Assembly (NCBI GenBank): GCA_002840845.1
Contig: PHCS01000018.1
Location: 1 to 42,225 of the forward strand
Reading direction: 5' to 3'
DNA length: 42,225 bases
DNA from: Betaproteobacteria bacterium HGW-Betaproteobacteria-14
Lineage (GTDB): Bacteria > Pseudomonadota > Gammaproteobacteria > Burkholderiales > Rhodocyclaceae
Position 1 is the stretch's first letter; each line of letters opens with the position of its first letter. Under the pieces are notes generated by a model. That model saw nothing but the letters and a program-made list of their open reading frames with translations, was not told the DNA's origin and ran no database searches. Position numbers and translations under genes: made by a program. Shown here piece by piece: positions 8,313-19,455 of this stretch.

Positions 8313-9875
8313 CTACTCCCACTCGATCGTCGCCGGCGGCTTGCCGGAGATGTCGTACACCACGCGATTGATGCCGCGCACTTCGTTGATGATGCGGTTG
8401 GAGACCTTGCCGAGAAGGCTGTAGGGCAGTTCGGCCCACTGGGCCGTCATGAAATCCTGCGTCTGCACCGCGCGCAATGCCACCACGTTTTCATAGGTGC
8501 GGCCGTCGCCCATGACGCCGACCGAGCGCACCGGCAGGAAAACGGCGAAAGCCTGGGAGGTCTTTTCATACCATTCAGCCGCGCGCAGTTCGTCGATGAA
8601 GATGGCATCGGCACGGCGCAGCAGGTCGGCGTACTCCTTCTTCACCTCGCCCAGGATGCGCACGCCGAGGCCGGGCCCCGGGAAGGGGTGGCGGTAGACC
8701 ATGTCGTGCGGCAGGCCGAGGGCCACGCCGAGTTCGCGCACTTCGTCCTTGAACAGTTCGCGCAGCGGCTCCAGCAGCTTCAGATGCAGCGTCTCGGGCA
8801 AGCCGCCGACGTTGTGGTGGGACTTGATGGTGTGCGCCTTCTTGGTCTTGGCACCGGCCGATTCGATCACGTCCGGGTAGATGGTGCCCTGCGCCAGCCA
8901 CTTCGCATTCGGCAGTTTTGCGGCTTCTGCCTGGAACACCTCCACAAAGTCAGCCCCGATGATACGGCGCTTCTGTTCCGGTTCGCTCACCCCGGCCAGC
9001 TTGGCGAGAAACTGGGCGCTGGCATCGACATGGACGACCTTGACGCCCAGGCTGCGGGCAAAGGTCTTCATCACCTGCTCGGCCTCGTTCAGGCGCAGCA
9101 GGCCGTTATCCACGAAGACGCAGGTGAGCTGATCGCCGATGGCGCGATGGATCAGGGCCGCCGCGACCGAGGAGTCGACCCCGCCCGACAGGCCGAGGAT
9201 GACTTCATCGCCGCCCACCTCGGCGCGGATGCGCTCGACCGCCTCGCCGACATAGTCCGGCATGTTCCAGTCGCCCTTGCAGCCGCAGATATCCAGCACG
9301 AAACGGGCGATGATGGCCTTGCCCTGGATGGTGTGGGTCACTTCCGGGTGGAACTGGACGCCATAGAAGCGGCGGGCCTCGTCGGCCATGCCGGCGATGG
9401 GCGTGGCCTCGTTGCCGGCGATGACCTTGAAGCCGGCGGGCAATTCGGTGACCTTGTCGCCATGGCTCATCCATACGTCGAGCAGCCCGTGCCCCTCGGC
9501 ATTGACGCTGTCCTGGATCCCTTCCAGCAGACGGGAATGTCCGCGGGCGCGAATCTCCGCATAGCCGAATTCGCGCTTTTTTGCGCCCTCGACCTTGCCG
9601 CCCAGTTGCGCCGCCATGGTCTGCATGCCGTAGCAGATGCCCAGCACGGGGACGCCGAGCTCGAAAACGGCTTGGGATGCGCGATAGGCCTCTTCCTCGT
9701 AGACCGAGTTGGGCCCACCGGAAAGGATGATGCCGATGGGCGCGAACTCCCGGATGAAGGCCTCTGAGACATCGTAGGGATGCAGCTCGCAGTAGACCTG
9801 CTGCTCCCGTACGCGGCGGGCAATCAACTGGGAATACTGGGCGCCGAAATCGAGGATGAGTATCTTGTTATGCAT
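8313..9875 (-). CDS. guaA: GMP synthase (glutamine-hydrolysing)
   Basis: A 520-residue enzyme that aminates XMP to GMP. The N-terminal class I glutamine amidotransferase domain has its nucleophile C81 in GICYGMQ and the His/Glu pair in [10 protein letters not shown]. The ATP pyrophosphatase domain follows, with the PP-loop [13 protein letters not shown], then the C-terminal dimerisation domain ending in KPPATIEWE. It lies 21 nt downstream of guaB and completes the two-step IMP-to-GMP branch. No leader or riboswitch is visible in the short gap. Confidence 0.97.
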   Translation of the reverse strand: MHNKILILDFGAQYSQLIARRVREQQVYCELHPYDVSEAFIREFAPIGIILSGGPNSVYEEEAYRASQAVFELGVPVLGICYGMQTMAAQLGGKVEGAKKREFGYAEIRARGHSRLLEGIQDSVNAEGHGLLDVWMSHGDKVTELPAGFKVIAGNEATPIAGMADEARRFYGVQFHPEVTHTIQGKAIIARFVLDICGCKGDWNMPDYVGEAVERIRAEVGGDEVILGLSGGVDSSVAAALIHRAIGDQLTCVFVDNGLLRLNEAEQVMKTFARSLGVKVVHVDASAQFLAKLAGVSEPEQKRRIIGADFVEVFQAEAAKLPNAKWLAQGTIYPDVIESAGAKTKKAHTIKSHHNVGGLPETLHLKLLEPLRELFKDEVRELGVALGLPHDMVYRHPFPGPGLGVRILGEVKKEYADLLRRADAIFIDELRAAEWYEKTSQAFAVFLPVRSVGVMGDGRTYENVVALRAVQTQDFMTAQWAELPYSLLGKVSNRIINEVRGINRVVYDISGKPPATIEWE

Positions 9876-9896
9876 GACAGGAACGCCCGGACGGGC

Positions 9897-11873
<1,977 letters not shown>

Positions 11874-11876
11874 CAC

Positions 11877-12194
11877 CTACCCTTCCTGCTCCCCGCCCCC
11901 CTTTTTCATCGCCTTCCCTTCTTCCGCCCGTTTCTTGCGGACTTCCTTAGGGTCGGCAATCAGCGGTCGGTAGATTTCGACACGGTCATGATCGCGCAAC
12001 GGCGTGTCCGGCTTTGTCAGTTTGCCGAAAATCCCGACCTTGTTCTTTGTCAGGTCGATCTCGGGATATTTCTGCCTCAGACCGGAAGCCTCGATGGCCT
12101 GCAGCACATTGCATCCTGCCGGCAGCTTCAGTTGCACCAATTCCTGCTTGTGAGGCAGCGCATAGGCAACCTCGATGGATAGTGATTCAGCCAT
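11877..12194 (-). CDS. rnfH: RnfH family ubiquitin-like protein
   Basis: A 105-residue RnfH/RatB-family protein with a beta-grasp, ubiquitin-like fold: IEVAYALPHKQ, LPAGCNVLQAIEASG, VGIFGKLTKPDTPLRDHDRVEIYRPL. The C-terminus is a basic, Gly-rich tail. It overlaps ratA by 8 nt, the widespread ratA-rnfH pair. The name comes from an Azotobacter rnf cluster, but here it lies some 26 kb from the rnf operon, so a role in Rnf is not implied. Function not established. Confidence 0.93.
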   Translation of the reverse strand: MAESLSIEVAYALPHKQELVQLKLPAGCNVLQAIEASGLRQKYPEIDLTKNKVGIFGKLTKPDTPLRDHDRVEIYRPLIADPKEVRKKRAEEGKAMKKGGGEQEG

Positions 12195-12627
12195 TTAGCG
12201 GATAGACCTGACCCGCCCGGCGCACGAACGAGTCGACAAAGGTGTTGGCGATATGATGGAAAACCGGACCGAGCGCTTTTTCCAGCAACTTGCTGGAGAA
12301 TTCATAGTGGAGTTCGAATTCGACCTTGCTGGCCGAGTCGCCCAGCGGCTTGAAATGCCAGCAGCCGTCGAGGTGCTCGAAGGGGCCGTGCCTCAGGTTG
12401 ATCTTCATGAAATGCGGCGCCTCCTTGTCATTCTCCGTGGAGAAATCCGCCTTGATGCCATGATAGTTGATGTGCAACTTCGCGACGGTCTTGTGCTCGT
12501 CGCGATGGATCAGTTCGGTGCCTCCGCACCAGGGCAGAAAGCGGGGGTATTCCTCCACTGCGTCGACAAGATGAAACATCTGCCCGACGCTGTATTCGAC
12601 CAGGACGGACTTCCTGACTTCGGCCAT
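12187..12627 (-). CDS. ratA: RatA/COQ10-type START domain protein
   Basis: A 146-residue polyketide-cyclase/START-fold protein related to E. coli RatA and mitochondrial COQ10. Signature segments are MFHLVDAVEEYPRFLPWC and the C-terminal helix VFHHIANTFVDSFVRRA. E. coli RatA was reported to block 70S ribosome assembly, whereas COQ10 relatives bind ubiquinone; which applies here is open. The ATG at 12625-12627 (MAEVRKSVLV) is chosen; a GTG three codons upstream is an alternative. It diverges from smpB across a 48-bp gap, a conserved pairing. Confidence 0.92.
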   Translation of the reverse strand: MAEVRKSVLVEYSVGQMFHLVDAVEEYPRFLPWCGGTELIHRDEHKTVAKLHINYHGIKADFSTENDKEAPHFMKINLRHGPFEHLDGCWHFKPLGDSASKVEFELHYEFSSKLLEKALGPVFHHIANTFVDSFVRRAGQVYPLNG

Positions 12628-12675
12628 GAGCGCCACATGCTATAGAATCCAGCGAATTCTAGCGTAAAAGACATC

Positions 12676-13122
12676 ATGAGCATCGTCGACAACAGGAAGG
12701 CTTTCCACGACTACTTCATCGAGGAACGCTTCGAAGCAGGTCTCGTCCTCGAGGGTTGGGAGGTCAAGGCCATCCGTGCCGGCAGGGTGCAACTGAAAGA
12801 AGCCTACGTGATCCTGCGCGGCGAGGAAGTCTTCCTCATCGGATGCCATATCAGCCCCCTGCCAACGGCTTCCACCCACATCCATCCCGATCCTGTGCGC
12901 ACGCGAAAGCTGCTGCTGCATGCAGAGGAGATCAGCAAACTGATCGGCAAGGTCGAGCGCGCGGGCTATGCCCTGGTGCCGCTCGATCTGCATTATGCCA
13001 AGGGGCGCGTGAAGATCGCTATCGGACTCGCACACGGCAAGAAACAGCACGACAAGCGGGAAACCGAGAAGAAGCGCGACTGGGAGCGCGAAAAGCAGCG
13101 CCTGATGCGGGTGAAGGCCTAA
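12676..13122 (+). CDS. smpB: SsrA-binding protein
   Basis: A 148-residue SmpB that delivers tmRNA to stalled ribosomes for trans-translation. It shows [39 protein letters not shown] and the basic C-terminal tail [16 protein letters not shown] that enters the mRNA channel. Length and motifs match the family well. The tmRNA gene is not in the window. It converges on the SpoU-family gene with only 6 nt between them and no visible terminator hairpin. Confidence 0.97.
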   Translation: MSIVDNRKAFHDYFIEERFEAGLVLEGWEVKAIRAGRVQLKEAYVILRGEEVFLIGCHISPLPTASTHIHPDPVRTRKLLLHAEEISKLIGKVERAGYALVPLDLHYAKGRVKIAIGLAHGKKQHDKRETEKKRDWEREKQRLMRVKA

Positions 13123-13128
13123 GGTTCC

Positions 13129-13920
13129 TCAGGTGCTTCTAGGCGCCATTTTCTGCCTTACTTCCTCGAAAAGGCAAATCGAGCTTGCCGCAGCGACATT
13201 GAGCGATTCGGTGCCTCCCGGCATGGGAATGCGGGCAGCATGGGTCGTCTTGCTAGCCGACTCTGACGTCAAGCCACATCCCTCGTTTCCGAAGAGCCAA
13301 GCCACCGGGCCTGTAAGGTCAAGATCGAACAGCGTGTCCGCTGCGTCCAATCGGGTGGATACGCTGGTGCCGTCAAATCCATCGATGACCTGGCCCAGCA
13401 CGGCATGTTCGTGAATCCGCAACGAGAAATGCGCACCCATGGCAGCTCGTAGCACACGCGGCGACCAGGCCTGCGCGCATCCTTGACCGAGAAACATGTC
13501 GACGATGCCTGCCGCTGCGGATGAACGGAGGATTGCCCCCAGGTTCCCGGCATCCTGGATGGCTTCAAGCAGGACACAGGAACCTGTAATCTTCGACGGT
13601 ACCGGCTGACGCGGTATGGATATCAGCGCGAGAATGCCAGTCGGCGTGGTGACAGGACTGATGTCCCTGAACAGGGCCTCGCCGAACATGCACAGGACTG
13701 CCTGCGGATGCGCCGTCAGGATATCCCTGATTTCAGCCTGCTGTGCGCCATGTTCACTGACGGCCAGCAAAGCGGGCGGGCCGAACTTCTCTATCCAGGC
13801 CGAAACGAGATGAATGCCGTCCAGAACAGCCATGCCCTGCTTGCGACGCTCACGGGACGATTCCGCAAGCAGCCGCAGCTGCTTGAATGTGGCGTTGTCG
13901 CGGGAAGTGATTTTCTTCAT
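13129..13920 (-). CDS. TrmH/SpoU family RNA 2'-O-methyltransferase
   Basis: A 263-residue SPOUT methyltransferase. An N-terminal substrate-binding region (ITSRDNATFKQLRLL) precedes the knot domain with all three SpoU motifs: motif 1 DAGNLGAILRSSAAAG, motif 2 WLFGNEGCGLT and motif 3 GGTESLNVAAASSICLFE. It probably methylates ribose in rRNA or tRNA using S-adenosylmethionine; the RNA target is unknown. It diverges from the SenB-like gene with a 28-bp gap. Confidence 0.92.
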   Translation of the reverse strand: MKKITSRDNATFKQLRLLAESSRERRKQGMAVLDGIHLVSAWIEKFGPPALLAVSEHGAQQAEIRDILTAHPQAVLCMFGEALFRDISPVTTPTGILALISIPRQPVPSKITGSCVLLEAIQDAGNLGAILRSSAAAGIVDMFLGQGCAQAWSPRVLRAAMGAHFSLRIHEHAVLGQVIDGFDGTSVSTRLDAADTLFDLDLTGPVAWLFGNEGCGLTSESASKTTHAARIPMPGGTESLNVAAASSICLFEEVRQKMAPRST

Positions 13921-13948
13921 CTGGATTCAAAAGTATAGTGAGAATTCC

Positions 13949-14914
13949 ATGCCTGCGGCCAATGTTGTCATTATTACCCCTGCTCCGCCCGGATCGCGTG
14001 CAGGCAACCGCAATACGGCGGTGCGCTGGGCGCACATTCTGCGTGGGCTCGGTTGTCGCGTATCGATCCTGACCGAATGGGCAGGCGAACGCTGCGATCT
14101 GTTCGTAGCCCTCCATGCGCGCAAGAGCCATGATGCCTTGCATGAATTTGCTATGCGCCATCCGGATCGGCCATCCGTGCTCGCGCTGACCGGCACCGAC
14201 ATCTACCGCGACATCCATATTGACAAAAATGCAGCGGCATCGCTCGATTGGGCGACACGCCTGATCGTGCTGCAGGAAAATGCGCTTGAGGAACTGACGC
14301 CAATGCAACGTCGCAAATCCCATGTCATCCATCAGTCTGTCCGCACCTCGCTCACTCCTGCACCGCTTCGGCGCAAGTTTCGCATATGCGTTCTGGGCCA
14401 CTTGCGGGAGGAAAAGGATCCCTTTCGGGCCGCGATGGCGCTTCACCTGCTGCGCGATGCCCGCGTCGAACTCATCCAGGCCGGAAAGCCGCTGTCAGCC
14501 AGGATGGCACGGGAAACAGCAAGGCGCATGCACAACGACCCGCGGTATCACTGGGTTGGGGAATTGCCCCACTGGAAGTCCATGCATTTGCTCTCTCGCA
14601 GCAACGCCATGGTCATTAGTTCAAGGATTGAAGGTGGGGCGCATGTGGTATCCGAGGCAATCGCCATCGGTGTGCCAGTGATCGCATCCGACATCCCTGG
14701 AAATCGCGGACTTCTGGGTGAAGATTATCCTGCGTATTTCCCGGTAGAGGACCATCGATGCCTTGCCCGCATGCTACGCTTGGCACTGGACAGTCCTCGA
14801 TTCCTGGAAGATCTGACCGTATCAATACGCCGCCGCCGCTCCCTCGTCGATCCCCTGCGCGAGCGTCGCGCCTGGGGGAGTCTCCTGCGCGAGCTGGGTT
14901 TCAGGTCTGCTTGA
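13949..14914 (+). CDS. senB: SenB-like glycosyltransferase (selenosugar synthase family)
   Basis: A 321-residue GT-B glycosyltransferase with the marks of the family I recall as TIGR04348/Sen[19 protein letters not shown] (10-27), [12 protein letters not shown] (49-60), [12 protein letters not shown] (78-89), [13 protein letters not shown] (150-162), [15 protein letters not shown] (224-238) and the acceptor-side [15 protein letters not shown]. SenB couples selenophosphate with a UDP-sugar to form the selenosugar used for selenoneine. senA and senC are not in the window, so the activity is inferred from family only. The ATG at 13949 is chosen because upstream codons lie inside the opposite gene. 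The 3' end overlaps rnhB by 14 nt, convergently. Confidence 0.75.
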   Translation: MPAANVVIITPAPPGSRAGNRNTAVRWAHILRGLGCRVSILTEWAGERCDLFVALHARKSHDALHEFAMRHPDRPSVLALTGTDIYRDIHIDKNAAASLDWATRLIVLQENALEELTPMQRRKSHVIHQSVRTSLTPAPLRRKFRICVLGHLREEKDPFRAAMALHLLRDARVELIQAGKPLSARMARETARRMHNDPRYHWVGELPHWKSMHLLSRSNAMVISSRIEGGAHVVSEAIAIGVPVIASDIPGNRGLLGEDYPAYFPVEDHRCLARMLRLALDSPRFLEDLTVSIRRRRSLVDPLRERRAWGSLLRELGFRSA

Positions 14915-15509
14915 GCAATCCCCGCACCGGTGCAAAGCTGCGGCGGTAGATGTCGATTACCCCATGCTCGCGCAAGGCCGCAAGATGCGCAGCCGTCGGA
15001 TAACCCTTGTGCCGGTCCAGTCCGTATTGCGGATACTGGCTATGCAGGCGAAGCATTTCGGCATCGCGAGCCGTCTTGGCCAAGATTGAGGCTGCTGATA
15101 TCGCGGCTACGGTGCTGTCACCCCTAACGACAGCCCGGACCGGGTAGGTAATCCGGGGACAATGCGTACCGTCGATGAGTACCTCATCAGGCTGCAGGGT
15201 CAATGCCTCCACGGCCCGTCGCATGGCCAACAGGGTGGCCTGCAGGATGTTGAGCGCATCGATTTCCTCGACGGAAGCACTGGCAACCGCCCAGGATAGG
15301 GCGTGCTCACGAATCAGGAGGGCCAACCGACAACGGGCTTTCTCGGTCAATTTTTTCGAGTCTGCCAATCCCTCTATCGAATTGGATGGATCAAGAATAA
15401 CGGCTGCTGCATAGACCGGTCCGGCCAAGGGCCCCCTGCCCGCCTCGTCGACGCCGCAGATCAGACCGCCAACGGCGCCGAAGTCCATGCTTCCGAACGA
15501 CTCAAACAT
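14901..15509 (-). CDS. rnhB: ribonuclease HII
   Basis: A 202-residue RNase HII that removes ribonucleotides from DNA. The catalytic carboxylates are in place: D21 and E22 in [15 protein letters not shown]113 in LIDGTH and D131 in [16 protein letters not shown], with the typical [17 protein letters not shown] segment. The first ATG is used; a second at 15488 (MDFGAV) is possible. It overlaps the lpxB end by 49 nt. The lpxB-rnhB order is standard in betaproteobacteria and gammaproteobacteria. Confidence 0.95.
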   Translation of the reverse strand: MFESFGSMDFGAVGGLICGVDEAGRGPLAGPVYAAAVILDPSNSIEGLADSKKLTEKARCRLALLIREHALSWAVASASVEEIDALNILQATLLAMRRAVEALTLQPDEVLIDGTHCPRITYPVRAVVRGDSTVAAISAASILAKTARDAEMLRLHSQYPQYGLDRHKGYPTAAHLAALREHGVIDIYRRSFAPVRGLLKQT

Positions 15510-16642
15510 CCCAGGATCGCGTCCGCCGCCCGCTCAGCTGAGTTTTGCCGCAATTGATCATGCAGATGCGTGAAGGTCCCTGCGATGCGTCGGCAGGTCT
15601 CATGGTCCTCGACCAGATTGCCAAGAGCCTGAGCGAGATTGTCTGGTGTGGCTTCGTCTTGCAGGAATTCAGGCACGACAAATCGCCCGCACAGGATGTT
15701 CGGTAATCCGACCCAGGGCTGATACTTCATGCGGCGCATGAGACGCCAGGACCAGGGAGACATGCGGTAAGCGATGACCATCGGTTTTTTCAGAAGCGCG
15801 GCTTCAAGTGTAGCCGTGCCGCTGGCGACCAGCACCCCGTCGGCGGCACCCATTGCATCATGGGCATGGCCGAACAGGCGTGTCATTGGCAATTCCCGCG
15901 CTGATAGCCTATAGAGCGCGTGTTCAAACATATCCCGTGTTTCACGTGTGGCCAGCGGCACGAGAAACCGTGCCTGCGGAAATCGCTGATGAAGGCATTT
16001 TGCCGTTTCGATGAAAGTTTCGGCCATGAAGCGCAGCTCCGACTGTCGGCTGCCGGGCAAAAGGGCGAAAACGATCTGGTCCTGAGGAATATCGAGTTTT
16101 TCTCGCAACGCCGCACGATTCATTTCAAGAGGAATGACATCTGCAAGGGGGTGGCCGACATAACTGACCGGGATGTTGTTGCGCTGGTAGATGTCCTCCT
16201 CGAAAGGAAACAGGGCCAGCATGTGCGATACCGATTGGGCGATGCCGCGAATTCTCCCTCCGCGCCAGGCCCAGATTGAGGGACTCACATAGTGAATGGC
16301 CGGGATGCCGTGCTTCTTCAGTTTTTTTTCGAGTTGGAGATTGAAATCCGGTGCATCGACGCCGATGAAGGCCAGTGGCGGATCGGAGAGCAGACGGGAT
16401 AGCAATTCCCGGCGTATGCCAGTGATCTCGCGATAATGCCTAAGCACTTCGGCATAGCCGCGCACCGCCAGCTTTTCGGCGGGGAACAAGGCCTGAAAAC
16501 CAGCCGCCTGCATTTTTGGGCCGCCTATGCCGAAAAACTGGGCCTGAGGCAGGCGTTTCTTCAATGCAAGTATGAGATGGCTGGCCAGCAAATCGCCGGA
16601 GGCTTCCCCGGCAACCATGGCAATCCGTTGATTTGCAGACAC
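15461..16642 (-). CDS. lpxB: lipid-A-disaccharide synthase
   Basis: A 393-residue GT19 glycosyltransferase that joins UDP-diacylglucosamine and lipid X to form the lipid A disaccharide at the inner membrane. Signatures are [44 protein letters not shown] and [11 protein letters not shown]. The start is GTG (16640-16642) with AGGA 7 nt before it, leaving 9 nt after lpxA. The first in-frame ATG lies eight codons further in and would remove part of the first strand, so GTG is preferred. Confidence 0.96.
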   Translation of the reverse strand: MSANQRIAMVAGEASGDLLASHLILALKKRLPQAQFFGIGGPKMQAAGFQALFPAEKLAVRGYAEVLRHYREITGIRRELLSRLLSDPPLAFIGVDAPDFNLQLEKKLKKHGIPAIHYVSPSIWAWRGGRIRGIAQSVSHMLALFPFEEDIYQRNNIPVSYVGHPLADVIPLEMNRAALREKLDIPQDQIVFALLPGSRQSELRFMAETFIETAKCLHQRFPQARFLVPLATRETRDMFEHALYRLSARELPMTRLFGHAHDAMGAADGVLVASGTATLEAALLKKPMVIAYRMSPWSWRLMRRMKYQPWVGLPNILCGRFVVPEFLQDEATPDNLAQALGNLVEDHETCRRIAGTFTHLHDQLRQNSAERAADAILGCLSRSEAWTSAPLAV

Positions 16643-16651
16643 GAACTAATC

Positions 16652-17434
16652 CTACCTGATGATGCCTCTGCTGGTTTCGGCGAGAAATTCAACCAACAGG
16701 GGTAGCTCAGGGTGGGTAGCCGCATCAACCGACATTCTCGATCGCGCCTCATCCAGCGGTACGCCTGAACGGTAGAGCAGCTTGTAGGCTCGTTTCAGGG
16801 CCGCGATTGCGTCACCACTGAAGCCACGGCGCTTGAGTCCCTCCGAGTTGATGCCGTAAGGCTTGGCGGTATTGCCGGCTGCGGTCACATAAGGCGGCAG
16901 ATCCTGCAGAAGGATGGTTCCCATCGCGGTAAGGCTGTGGGCACCGATCCGTACGAACTGATGCACCACTGTGAACCCGCCCAGAATGGCAAAATTCCCG
17001 ACCTGCACATGGCCGGCCAATTGAGCATTGTTGGCGAAAATGGTGCTGTTGCCGACCTGGCAATCATGGGCAAGATGGACATAGGCCATGATCCAGTTGT
17101 CGGAACCTACCCGCGTCACGCCGGCATCTTGAGCGGTGCCGCAATTCAGGGTACAAAATTCTCTGATCGTATTGCGGTCGCCGATCTCCAGACGCGTCGG
17201 CTCGCCGGCATATTTCTTATCCTGCGGCATTTCGCCAATGGAGGAAAACTGGAATATGCGGTTACCCTGTCCTATGCGGGTATGTCCGTTGATGACGACA
17301 TGGGGGCCGATCCAGCAATCATCACCGATCTCGACATGCTCCCCGATGATCGAATAGGCGCCCACGGCGACATTGTTGCCGAGCCGTGCGTTCGAATCGA
17401 CGATGGCGGTCGGATGAATAAGGGTGCGCTTCAT
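16652..17434 (-). CDS. lpxA: UDP-N-acetylglucosamine acyltransferase
   Basis: A 260-residue left-handed beta-helix enzyme catalysing the first step of lipid A synthesis, acyl transfer from acyl-ACP to UDP-GlcNAc. Hexapeptide repeats run from [17 protein letters not shown] to about residue 185, with the catalytic histidine region [10 protein letters not shown] and the [14 protein letters not shown] turn ([13 protein letters not shown]), then a helical C-terminal domain. The ATG at 17432-17434 overlaps the fabZ stop as ATGA. The frame extends 7 codons upstream but that start is not needed. Confidence 0.96.
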   Translation of the reverse strand: MKRTLIHPTAIVDSNARLGNNVAVGAYSIIGEHVEIGDDCWIGPHVVINGHTRIGQGNRIFQFSSIGEMPQDKKYAGEPTRLEIGDRNTIREFCTLNCGTAQDAGVTRVGSDNWIMAYVHLAHDCQVGNSTIFANNAQLAGHVQVGNFAILGGFTVVHQFVRIGAHSLTAMGTILLQDLPPYVTAAGNTAKPYGINSEGLKRRGFSGDAIAALKRAYKLLYRSGVPLDEARSRMSVDAATHPELPLLVEFLAETSRGIIR

Positions 17435-17877
17435 TCGATGGTACGCACCGTACACATGAGTTCCGCCTCTGCCGCAATTTGTTCGTCGACCTTGGCTTTT
17501 GCCGTGAATTTCCAGATACCGCGCTTGTTCGCCAGGATGGAGACTTCGAAGATCAGTTGGTCGCCAGGGCTGACGGGCCGCTTGAAACGGGCATTATCGA
17601 TGCCGACAAAGTAATAGACCGATTTGTCATCGGGTTTGCCGCCCATGGTCTTGAACGAAAGGATGGCGGCCGTCTGCGCCAGGGCCTCGATGACCAGCAC
17701 GCCAGGCATGACCGGATGATGCGGATAATGCCCCGGAAAAAATGGCTCGTTGATACTGACGTTCTTCAAGGCAACGATGCGCTCGCCCGGCACGACTTCC
17801 AGGACGCGGTCTACCAGCAGCAGCGGATAACGATGCGGCAGGTATTCGAGGATTTCATGGATATCCATCTGGCTCAA
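17431..17877 (-). CDS. fabZ: 3-hydroxyacyl-ACP dehydratase FabZ
   Basis: A 148-residue hot-dog dehydratase of fatty acid elongation. [13 protein letters not shown] is followed by the catalytic histidine region [23 protein letters not shown]. The start is unusual: TTG (17875-17877) overlaps the lpxD stop as TTGA, with GGAG 8 nt upstream, ideal spacing. The first ATG lies three codons in (17866-17868), and for it the same GGAG is 17 nt away, too far. The weak TTG may hold FabZ below the Lpx enzymes with which it competes for hydroxymyristoyl-ACP; that is inference. Confidence 0.95.
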   Translation of the reverse strand: MSQMDIHEILEYLPHRYPLLLVDRVLEVVPGERIVALKNVSINEPFFPGHYPHHPVMPGVLVIEALAQTAAILSFKTMGGKPDDKSVYYFVGIDNARFKRPVSPGDQLIFEVSILANKRGIWKFTAKAKVDEQIAAEAELMCTVRTIE

Positions 17878-18917
17878 GTTTTATTCTCCAATTGTGCAAG
17901 TCGCGCCTCCAGGAGGCGCAATTTCTCCGCCATCTCATCCAGATGGCGCATCTGGGCTGCATTCCTCAGCCAGTCGCGATGCGACTCGAAGGGCATCGCT
18001 CCGGTATAGGTGCCCGCTTCAGCGATTGATTTTGTGACGAGCGTGGCTGCGGAGATGTTCACATCATCCGCCACATGCAAATGCCCCAGGATGATGGCGC
18101 CTCCTCCCACGGTGCAGCGGCGTCCGATTCGCGCACTGCCGGCAATGCCGACACATCCGGCCATCGCGGTATTGGCTCCGATGCGGACGTTGTGTCCGAT
18201 TTGTATCTGGTTGTCCAGCTTGACCCCGTTCTCGATGATCGTGTCGTCCAGGGCGCCGCGGTCAATGGTGGTGTTTGCGCCAATTTCGACGTCATCGCCA
18301 ATAATGACTCTGCCGATCTGCGGAATCTTGATCCAGCTGCCATCAGTCTCGCGGGCAAAGCCGAAACCATCCGCTCCAATGACTGCGCCGGAATGGATAA
18401 TCACTCGCGCACCAATCCTGCAGTCCGGGTATATCGTGATATCACCATGCAGGCGGGCATGCGCCCCCAGCGTTACCCCATCTCCTATGACGCAACCGGG
18501 CCCTACCACGCTCCCCACGCCGATTCGTACGTCCCTGCCAACGCAAGCCCCGGCTCCTATGCTGACGCTGGGATCGAAATCGGATTCGACAACGGCCGAA
18601 GGGTGAATGCCGGAAGGAGCTTGCTTAGTCGGATTGAGCAACTGCGCCACCCTGGCGTAATAGGCGTAAGGATTGTCGGTGACGATGCAGGGTAGCGGGC
18701 AACCGGGTGCATCAGTTGGGGCAAGCACGACGGCGCCGGCTTGGCTGGACTTCAGATGCTTGCGATATTTTGGATTGGCCAGGAAGGCGATTTCTGCAGG
18801 TCCCGCATTCTCCAGTGTCGCTACCTGAAGAATGCGAAAGCGGCCATCACCAATCAGTTCTCCACCGAGGCGCGAAACGATTTCATCAAGTGTAAAGCCG
18901 TCAGCGCGCTCGCTCAT
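17874..18917 (-). CDS. lpxD: UDP-3-O-acylglucosamine N-acyltransferase
   Basis: A 347-residue enzyme for the third step of lipid A synthesis. The N-terminal uridine-binding domain ([29 protein letters not shown]) is followed by a long hexapeptide-repeat beta-helix with the catalytic segment [10 protein letters not shown], and a C-terminal helix that looks coiled-coil ([14 protein letters not shown]). It lies between skp (8 nt) and fabZ (4-nt overlap), the canonical bamA-skp-lpxD-fabZ-lpxA-lpxB order. Confidence 0.96.
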   Translation of the reverse strand: MSERADGFTLDEIVSRLGGELIGDGRFRILQVATLENAGPAEIAFLANPKYRKHLKSSQAGAVVLAPTDAPGCPLPCIVTDNPYAYYARVAQLLNPTKQAPSGIHPSAVVESDFDPSVSIGAGACVGRDVRIGVGSVVGPGCVIGDGVTLGAHARLHGDITIYPDCRIGARVIIHSGAVIGADGFGFARETDGSWIKIPQIGRVIIGDDVEIGANTTIDRGALDDTIIENGVKLDNQIQIGHNVRIGANTAMAGCVGIAGSARIGRRCTVGGGAIILGHLHVADDVNISAATLVTKSIAEAGTYTGAMPFESHRDWLRNAAQMRHLDEMAEKLRLLEARLAQLENKT

Positions 18918-18925
18918 GCATGCGC

Positions 18926-19432
18926 TTACTTGCCGTCAGCCATGGCCTTGATGACCTTGTCGGTGATATCGACACGGGGGGCCACATAAGCCGCTTCCTG
19001 GAGGATTACATCGAACTTTTCTGCTTCAGCAATGGCTTTGATCGCCTTGTTGGCGCGTTCCAATACTGCAGCCAGTTCCTCGTTTCGACGCAGGTTGAGG
19101 TCTTCACGGAATTCACGCTGCTTGCGCTGGAAATCGCGGCTCATTTCGCCGAATTCGCGCTCCTTGTTGCGCTTTTCCGATTCCGACATGGTCACAGCGT
19201 TCTTCTCCAGAGCCTCCTGCATGGTCTGCAGTTGCTTGGCCAAGCGCTGCATTTCCTGATCGCGCTTCTCGAACTCCTTCTCGATCTTCTTCTGTGCTCG
19301 GACGGCCGGCGCGGCATCACGGAGGATTCTTTCGGTATTGACGACGCCAATCCTCGTGTCGGCTGCAACCGCGCGGAACGCAGGAAGTGACATAAAACCA
19401 ATCAGTACAATAATAGCGAACTTTTTCAACAT
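18926..19432 (-). CDS. skp: periplasmic chaperone Skp (OmpH family)
   Basis: A 168-residue OmpH-family protein that holds unfolded outer-membrane proteins on their way to BamA. The signal peptide ends near AVAAD (residue 24-25). IGVVNTERIL forms the body, followed by a long Lys/Glu-rich coiled coil (about 45-130) that forms the tentacles, and a closing segment FDVILQEAAYVAPRVDITDKVIKAM. Immediately downstream of bamA, as in most proteobacteria. Confidence 0.95.
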   Translation of the reverse strand: MLKKFAIIVLIGFMSLPAFRAVAADTRIGVVNTERILRDAAPAVRAQKKIEKEFEKRDQEMQRLAKQLQTMQEALEKNAVTMSESEKRNKEREFGEMSRDFQRKQREFREDLNLRRNEELAAVLERANKAIKAIAEAEKFDVILQEAAYVAPRVDITDKVIKAMADGK

Positions 19433-19455
19433 GACTCTCCTGCAAAAAGGCTGTG

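Noticed and set aside
8306..8345. Terminator between the FAH-family gene and guaA
   Set aside because: The gap is 7 nt and no GC stem with a T-run is seen.
11874..11910. Terminator between DUF4124 gene and rnfH
   Set aside because: The pyrimidine-rich stretch is the antisense of the rnfH Lys/Gly tail and forms no stem.
11877..12194. rnfH as part of the Rnf complex locus
   Set aside because: It is 26 kb from the rnf genes, paired with ratA as in genomes lacking Rnf; the name alone is not evidence.
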